DNA from: Anaerococcus hydrogenalis DSM 7454
GTDB lineage: Bacteria > Bacillota > Clostridia > Tissierellales > Peptoniphilaceae
DNA: 64,000 bases
Assembly (NCBI RefSeq): GCF_000173355.1
Contig: NZ_ABXA01000043.1
Span: 53,501-117,500, forward strand
Direction of reading: 5' to 3'
How positions within the stretch are numbered: position 1 is the first letter of the stretch; each line of letters opens with the position of its first letter. The notes beneath the pieces were generated by a model. That model had not been told where the DNA came from. It made no database searches and worked only from the letters and a program-made list of their open reading frames with translations. Shown one piece after another: positions 59,125 to 64,000 of the stretch. The position numbers and the translations under genes were made by a program.

Positions 59125-61456
59125 ATGTATATAAAAACTTCTGTTAGAAAACTTATTGAATTTGTTATGAGAAGTGGGGATATTGATAATTCTTTTAGGG
59201 ACAATAATAGGATGGTTCAAGGAATCAAGGCTCATCAAAAAATTCAAAAATCCTATGATAAAAATTATAAAGCCGAATACTACCTAACAAATATTACCAA
59301 AATTGATGATATGGAATTTCATGTTGAGGGTAGGGCTGATGGTCTTTTGAAAAAAAAGGGTCAAATAATAATAGATGAGATTAAATCTACCACAAGAAAT
59401 TTAGAAAAACTGGATGATTCTAATAAATTACATTGGGCTCAGGCTTTTTGCTATGGGTATTTTTATGGTGTAAAAAAAGATTTAAAAAAACTTACCATAA
59501 GATTAACCTATGTTTCACTTGATGATTACAAGACAAAAACTTTTGAAAAAGAGAAGAGTCTTGATGAACTTTATGATTTTTACATAAATTTACTAAAAGA
59601 ATATATTAATTTCTCAAAAATTTTATCAATAAATCTTGAAAAAAGAAATAAAAGTGCTAAGGAATTATCCTTTCCCTATAGTGGCTATAGGAAGGGACAA
59701 AGAAAGATGTCGGTTGCAGTTTACAGGGCAATTTTAGATGAGAAAAAATTATTTGTTGATGCTCCAACTGGAACTGGAAAGACAATTTCTACAATTTTTC
59801 CTGCTGTAAAATCCCTGGGCGAAGGTCTATCAGATAAGGTTTTTTATTTGACTGCCAAAAATACTACAGCAAAAGAAGCCCTAAAGTCTTTGTATCTTTT
59901 AAAAGAAAAAAACTTATCAATAAAGGCCGTTTCTTTAACAAGTAAGGAAAAAATTTGCCTTAATGATGAAATCTCTTGTAATCCTGATGATTGTCCCTTT
60001 GCCAGGGGACATTTTGATAGAGTAAATGATGGCTTAAAAGATATTTTGGAAAATGAAGATATAATGGACTTTGATATTATAACATCTTATGCAGAAAAAC
60101 ACAGACTTTGCCCTCTAGAATTTGAACTAGATCTGGCCCTTTATTCTGACCTTATTATTTGTGATTATAATTATGTTTTTGACCCAAATGTATATTTGAG
60201 AAGATTTTTTGATGAAAGTATTGACGAATATATATTTTTAATTGATGAGGCCCACAATCTTTTGGAAAGATCAAGAAAAATGTTCTCTCATGAATTTGTG
60301 GATACAAGCTTTAAAGAATTAAGAGAGGGCATGGATCTCAAAAAAGGATTTAAAAATCATAAAATCAATTGATTCTATCTTGGATGAATTTGAAAAGATG
60401 TACAAAAACTATGGAAAAAAATTATTCTATTATACTACTGATAATAATGATGACTTTGACAAAAAACTAATAGGCCTTTCAAAAAAATTAGAAAAAGTCT
60501 TGATTAAGGATAAAAAAGAGATGATTATGATAAAATAGAAGATATGTTTTTTGAAATAAATCACCACCTTAAAATTTCTGATAATTTTAGAGAGGGCTTT
60601 TATCAAACTTTGACCTATGATGAAAATTCTATGGAAAAAATATATGAAATTAAGTGTATAGATCCATCAAAGGTTCTAAGTGAAAAGTATAAACTGGCAA
60701 GGTCGACTGTATTTTTTTCTGCAACCTTATCTCCAATGAATTTTTATATAAAAATGTTGGGGGCAGAAGACTCCTTAAAAGTTCACTTGGACCTACCCTT
60801 TGACAAGAAAAATTTTGCACTTTTGGCAAGTTCAATTTCTACAAGATACAAGGATAGGAATAACAATTTGATGGATATAGCTGATTTAATTCATGAATTT
60901 ATTAATGCAAAAAAAAGGAAATTATTTTATATTTTTCCCTTCATTTTCATATCTTACAGATGTTTATGAATATTATAAAGAAAATTACAATGATGATATC
61001 TTGGTTCAAGAGAGGTCTATGTCTCCAATTGAAAGACACAAATTTTTACAAAATTTTACATATGAAAGCAAAAAAACAGCTTTCTTAGTTCTTGGAGGAA
61101 TTTTTTCTGAAGGAGTAGACCTAAAAGGGGATAGGCTTATTGGATCTATGGTTATTTCTGTAGGTATGCCTGGTGTAAGTGATGAGAGAAATCTAATAAA
61201 AACCCATTTTGACCTAATATCTCACAATGGTTTTGATTATTCCTATACCTATCCAGGCTTAAATAAAATTTTCCAAGCAGCAGGAAGGCTAATTAGGGGA
61301 GAAAAAGATAAGGGCATAATTTATTTGATTGATGATAGGTTTTTGTGGGATAAGTATAGGAGATTATATCCAAGACATTGGTCAAATATAAGAGAAGTAA
61401 AAAACAAAAAAGAATTAAAGATCTTAGTTGAAAGATTTTGGAATAAAGGAGAATAA
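59125..61456 (+). CDS. PD-(D/E)XK nuclease-DinG/XPD-type helicase fusion, three frameshifts
   Basis: Putative DNA repair enzyme. An N-terminal PD-(D/E)XK-like nuclease region (residues 70-100; HVEGRADGLLKKKGQIIIDEIKST) is followed by an XPD/DinG-type helicase with Walker A VDAPTGTGKTISTIF near residue 213, a cysteine-rich Fe-S segment (CLNDEISCNPDDC and LCPLEFEL), the DEAH box LIDEAHNLL, and the C-terminal domain with FSATLSPM and GRLIRGEKDKGII. The frame breaks near 60352 (extra A), 60513 (missing A) and 60909 (extra A in A8). Correcting them gives about 776 residues. The rlmD gene follows directly. Confidence 0.85.
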
Positions 61457-63100
61457 ATGAGACAAAAAGCTATAAAAGATGTAGAAATAATTGATATGTC
61501 CTATCCAAACATATCAATTGGGAAAATAAATGAAGAAAAAACAGTCCAATTTAAGGGTGGAGTTCTAGGACAAAAAGTAAGGGTAAAAATCACCAAAAAC
61601 AGAGGAAGTAATAAAAAAGGTAAATTTATGGAAGTTTTGGAAGAATCCAAAATAGAAAACGCCAAAGAATTTTGCCCTAATGCCGGTATTTGTGGAGGAT
61701 GTTCCTACCAAAAAATGGGATATGAAACTGAACTTTTACTAAAGCACAATATGATGCAAAAACTTTTAAAAAATCATCATATAGATATAAAAGAATTGTC
61801 CATAGTAAGAAGTCCAAAAATAAAAGGATACAGAAACAAAATGGAATATACTTTTGGAGATGCTTACAAGGATGGTCCCTTAGTTTTGGGTCTTCACAGG
61901 CAAAATAGATTTTATGAAATTGTCGATACAGAGGGATGTAATATTGTAGATAAAGATTTTGAATCGATAAGAAAACATGTACAAAAATATTTTAGGGAAA
62001 AAAATACAAGTTTTTATCACAAAAAAGCCCACACAGGCTTGCTTAGAAATCTAATAATAAGAAAGGCTATGCACACTGGAGAAATAATGGTCATACTTGT
62101 AACAAGCTCTGAAAAATCATTTGATCCAATGAGAAGAGACCTTTTTGCCCACAATCTTTTAAATGCAAAAACAGATGGGAGAATTGTCTCAATCTATCAT
62201 GTAATAAACGATAGTTTGTCAGATGCGGTAAAAGTAGATTCAATGGAGCTTTTATTTGGGAAAAAATATATAGAAGAAAAAATGAATGATTTGAAATTTC
62301 AAATTTCACCCTTCTCATTTTTCCAACCAAATGTATTTACAGCAGAAAAAATTTACCAAAAAGCTATAGAATTAGCAAATGTAGATAAAAATAAAAATAT
62401 CCTAGACCTATATTCAGGAACAGGAACCATAACCCAATTATTTGCAAAATCAGCAAATAAGGCAATGGGAATAGAAATAGTAGAAGAAGCCGTAGAAAAA
62501 GCCTTCGACAATGCAAAAGAAAACCAAATCGAAAATATAGACTTTATAGCTGGAGACGTTTTAGAAAAAATCAACCTAGTAAAAGGAAAATACGATATAG
62601 TAGTTCTAGATCCACCAAGAGAAGGAATAAACCCAAAAGCAATCAAAAAAATAATGGACATAAATCCAAAAGAATTTGTCTACATCTCTTGTAACCCAAA
62701 AACTCAAGTAAGAGATATAGAAATATTTATGGAAAATGGATATATAGTAGAAAAATACCAAGCCTTTGACCAATTTCCTAGGTCAAGACATGTGGAGACG
62801 GTAGCTCTGTTGTCCAAACTAAATACAGAACATCATTTAGATATAGAAATAGGGGAAGATGAATTATCTGAAATTGACTTTTCAAAAGACGCAACTTATG
62901 GAGAAATTAAAAAGTATGTGTTAGAGAAATACGGACTAAAAGTTTCAAGCCTATATATTGCACAAATAAAAAGGAAACATGGTCTAATAGAGAGAGAAAA
63001 TTATAATTTTAGTAAGAAAGAAAATCAAAGAGTGCCAAATTGCCCAGAAGAAAAAGAAAAAGCAATCGAAGATGCTTTAGAGCATTTTGGAATGATTTAA
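61457..63100 (+). CDS. RlmD/RlmCD-type 23S rRNA (uracil-5-)-methyltransferase with C-terminal extension
   Basis: Fe-S-containing SAM methyltransferase of the RumA/TrmA family. The N-terminal TRAM domain is followed by the Fe-S cysteines CPNAGICGGCSYQKMG near residue 74. ILDLYSGTGTITQLF is the SAM motif, VVLDPPREGINPKAI precedes the catalytic Cys in YISCNPKTQ near residue 415, and FPRSRHVETVALL closes the core. An extra domain of about 90 residues follows (TYGEIKKYVLEKYGLKVSSLY onward to DALEHFGMI), so the total is 547 residues versus about 450 normally. The methylated base cannot be told from sequence. Confidence 0.9.
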   Translation: MRQKAIKDVEIIDMSYPNISIGKINEEKTVQFKGGVLGQKVRVKITKNRGSNKKGKFMEVLEESKIENAKEFCPNAGICGGCSYQKMGYETELLLKHNMMQKLLKNHHIDIKELSIVRSPKIKGYRNKMEYTFGDAYKDGPLVLGLHRQNRFYEIVDTEGCNIVDKDFESIRKHVQKYFREKNTSFYHKKAHTGLLRNLIIRKAMHTGEIMVILVTSSEKSFDPMRRDLFAHNLLNAKTDGRIVSIYHVINDSLSDAVKVDSMELLFGKKYIEEKMNDLKFQISPFSFFQPNVFTAEKIYQKAIELANVDKNKNILDLYSGTGTITQLFAKSANKAMGIEIVEEAVEKAFDNAKENQIENIDFIAGDVLEKINLVKGKYDIVVLDPPREGINPKAIKKIMDINPKEFVYISCNPKTQVRDIEIFMENGYIVEKYQAFDQFPRSRHVETVALLSKLNTEHHLDIEIGEDELSEIDFSKDATYGEIKKYVLEKYGLKVSSLYIAQIKRKHGLIERENYNFSKKENQRVPNCPEEKEKAIEDALEHFGMI

Positions 63101-63445
63101 ATAATATCTAAGATTGAAAATTTTAAAATTAAGACTTAAAAACTTTAAGATTAAAAAGATATGTACTTCTTATATAACCTAAGAAGATTAATTGAAAATC
63201 AGGGGAACGATGATGGTAAAATAAAAAATTTTAACAACTAAAGAAGAATTAGGCATTATTGCCAAAGAGGTTTTTATGAAGTTAAAAATACTGAAAAAGA
63301 CTTGTTAGAATTGAAAATTTTAGATCATTGTGCAGGGTTTCGTGTCATAATAGTGATAGAGGCAAATAGTTATGTAAATATAAAGAGTTCAAGACTTCTA
63401 CCAAAGTTTAAAACTCAAAAAATAAATAGTTGGTGTGCTGCTTAG
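63101..63445 (+). other. Gap without a recognisable gene upstream of the IS remnant
   Basis: One frame is open for roughly 68 codons up to a stop at 63443-63445 but has no start codon and matches nothing I know. It is in the same frame as the transposase OrfA fragment that follows. The rest is A/T-rich without clear repeats. It may be decayed mobile-element or gene sequence. Confidence 0.4.
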
Positions 63446-64000
63446 AGTAACCATTTTGATAATGTGGATGCGAAACAAAAAGAGATAATCAGACTTCGTA
63501 AAAAATTGAAACAGGTTGAAATGGAGAATGATATTTTAAAGCAAGCTGCACTACTGTTAGGCAAAAAATAGACCTCATTATCTCGAACCGAGATAAATAT
63601 AGCATTAGTGCAATGTGTAGACTACTTGGGGTCACAAGAAGTTTAGTCTATTATCATTTGAACAAAGAAAAAGATGTGAAATTAGATGAAGATGAAAAAC
63701 TAATAGAAGAAATAAAAGAAATATTCAGAAGAAGTAGAAACAACTATGGAACACGCAAAATAAAAAAAGAACTAGGGAAAATTGGATATAAAATATCGAG
63801 AAGAAAAATAGGCCGAATAATGAAGAAAAATGGCCTAGTCTCAAACTATACAGTAGCACAATATAAAGTAATAAGGTCCAAATGCAACGAAGAAGACATC
63901 CCTAACCTTTTAAATAGATAATTTGACAATAGAGACTATTTAGAAGCAATAGTAAGCGACCTAACATATGTAAGAGTAGGAAAAACATGGAATTATATAT
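63446..64000 (+). mobile_element. IS3-family insertion element remnant (OrfA tail and OrfB start), truncated by the window
   Basis: OrfA fragment (to the stop at 63569-63571): [27 protein letters not shown], the leucine-zipper tail typical of IS3 OrfA, but without the N-terminal helix-turn-helix. OrfB begins one frame back over an A6 run (63563-63568), the usual -1 frameshift site, with ISAMCRLLGVTRSLVYYHL, the HTH_21 segment and NYGTRKIKKELGKIGYKIS. A stop at 63919-63921 interrupts OrfB just before VSDLTYVRVGKTW, which holds the first catalytic Asp. Nonfunctional as read. Confidence 0.85.
63569..63921 (+). pseudogene. IS3 OrfB fragment with internal stop
   Basis: The frame runs from the OrfA frameshift site through the ATG at 63613 to the TAA at 63919-63921. 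The frame then continues past the stop with FDNRDYLEAIVSDLTYVRV to the window end. Family members have an acidic or basic codon (GAA or AAA) where TAA stands, so a single substitution has inactivated it, or the base is wrong. Confidence 0.75.

Noticed and set aside
1..64000. CRISPR array or cas genes
   Set aside because: No regularly spaced direct repeats were seen and no cas-like protein occurs. The large palindromes are inverted, not direct, repeats.

Overview
This window looks like a chromosome segment of a low-GC, Gram-positive-type anaerobic Firmicute. The gene content and protein style suggest a Peptoniphilaceae relative such as Anaerococcus; that assignment is an inference from memory, not a database result. 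Evidence for the lifestyle is strong AT bias, an anaerobic ribonucleotide reductase (nrdDG), HrcA/CIRCE and CtsR-type heat-shock control, DivIB-type cell division genes and a SCIFF/ranthipeptide cluster typical of Clostridia and relatives.

Layout. 0-2.4 kb: end of murG, ftsQ/divIB, ftsZ, nrdR. 2.5-7.7 kb: rarA, asnS, leuS. 7.7-12 kb: a degenerate AlaX-like protein (minus) divergent from comEC-holA, then rpsT (minus). 12.1-15.9 kb: lepB-lepA, a large palindromic repeat, hemW. 15.9-22 kb: hrcA-grpE-dnaK behind a CIRCE operator, then dnaJ-mtaB. 22-25.3 kb: cstA-like transporter, a second palindromic element, tRNA-Thr (minus), two unknown membrane proteins. 25.3-33 kb: tex, a stand-alone PTS EIIA, proS, a thioredoxin-like protein, fba, rho, a TVP38-type membrane protein. 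33-41.9 kb: rpmE, prmC-prfA-CDF transporter-tsaC/sua5-upp-murA-recD2-comF, ending in a third palindromic element. 42.1-45.1 kb (minus): SCIFF maturase and precursor, and a PLP amino-acid decarboxylase. 45.2-49.9 kb: LTA-synthase-like protein, small export protein, LCP-family ligase, apt. 49.9-51 kb (minus): a glycosyltransferase. 51-54.7 kb: cbpA-like dnaJ paralogue and clpB behind a CtsR-type box. 54.8-57.6 kb: nrdD-nrdG behind a NrdR box. 57.6-63.1 kb: lemA, a TPM-domain protein, a nuclease-helicase, an RlmD-type RNA methyltransferase. 63.1-64 kb: remnant of an IS3-family element.

How the parts work together. Two heat-shock regulons are visible (HrcA/CIRCE and CtsR-like). The NrdR repressor at the left end has its best visible operator in front of nrdDG 53 kb away. 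The rpmE-prmC-prfA-sua5-upp-murA neighbourhood is the usual Firmicute translation/wall housekeeping order. Competence-type genes (comEC, comF) are present.

Quality warning. Fifteen genes, including essential ones such as prfA, proS and rpsT, are broken by about 19 single-base indels, nearly all in A or T homopolymers. I read these as sequencing/assembly errors, and give the inferred intact gene spans. The most unusual non-coding structure is a family of 230-300 bp imperfect palindromes (three copies) lying downstream of operons and flanked at each copy by locus-specific terminator-like hairpins.
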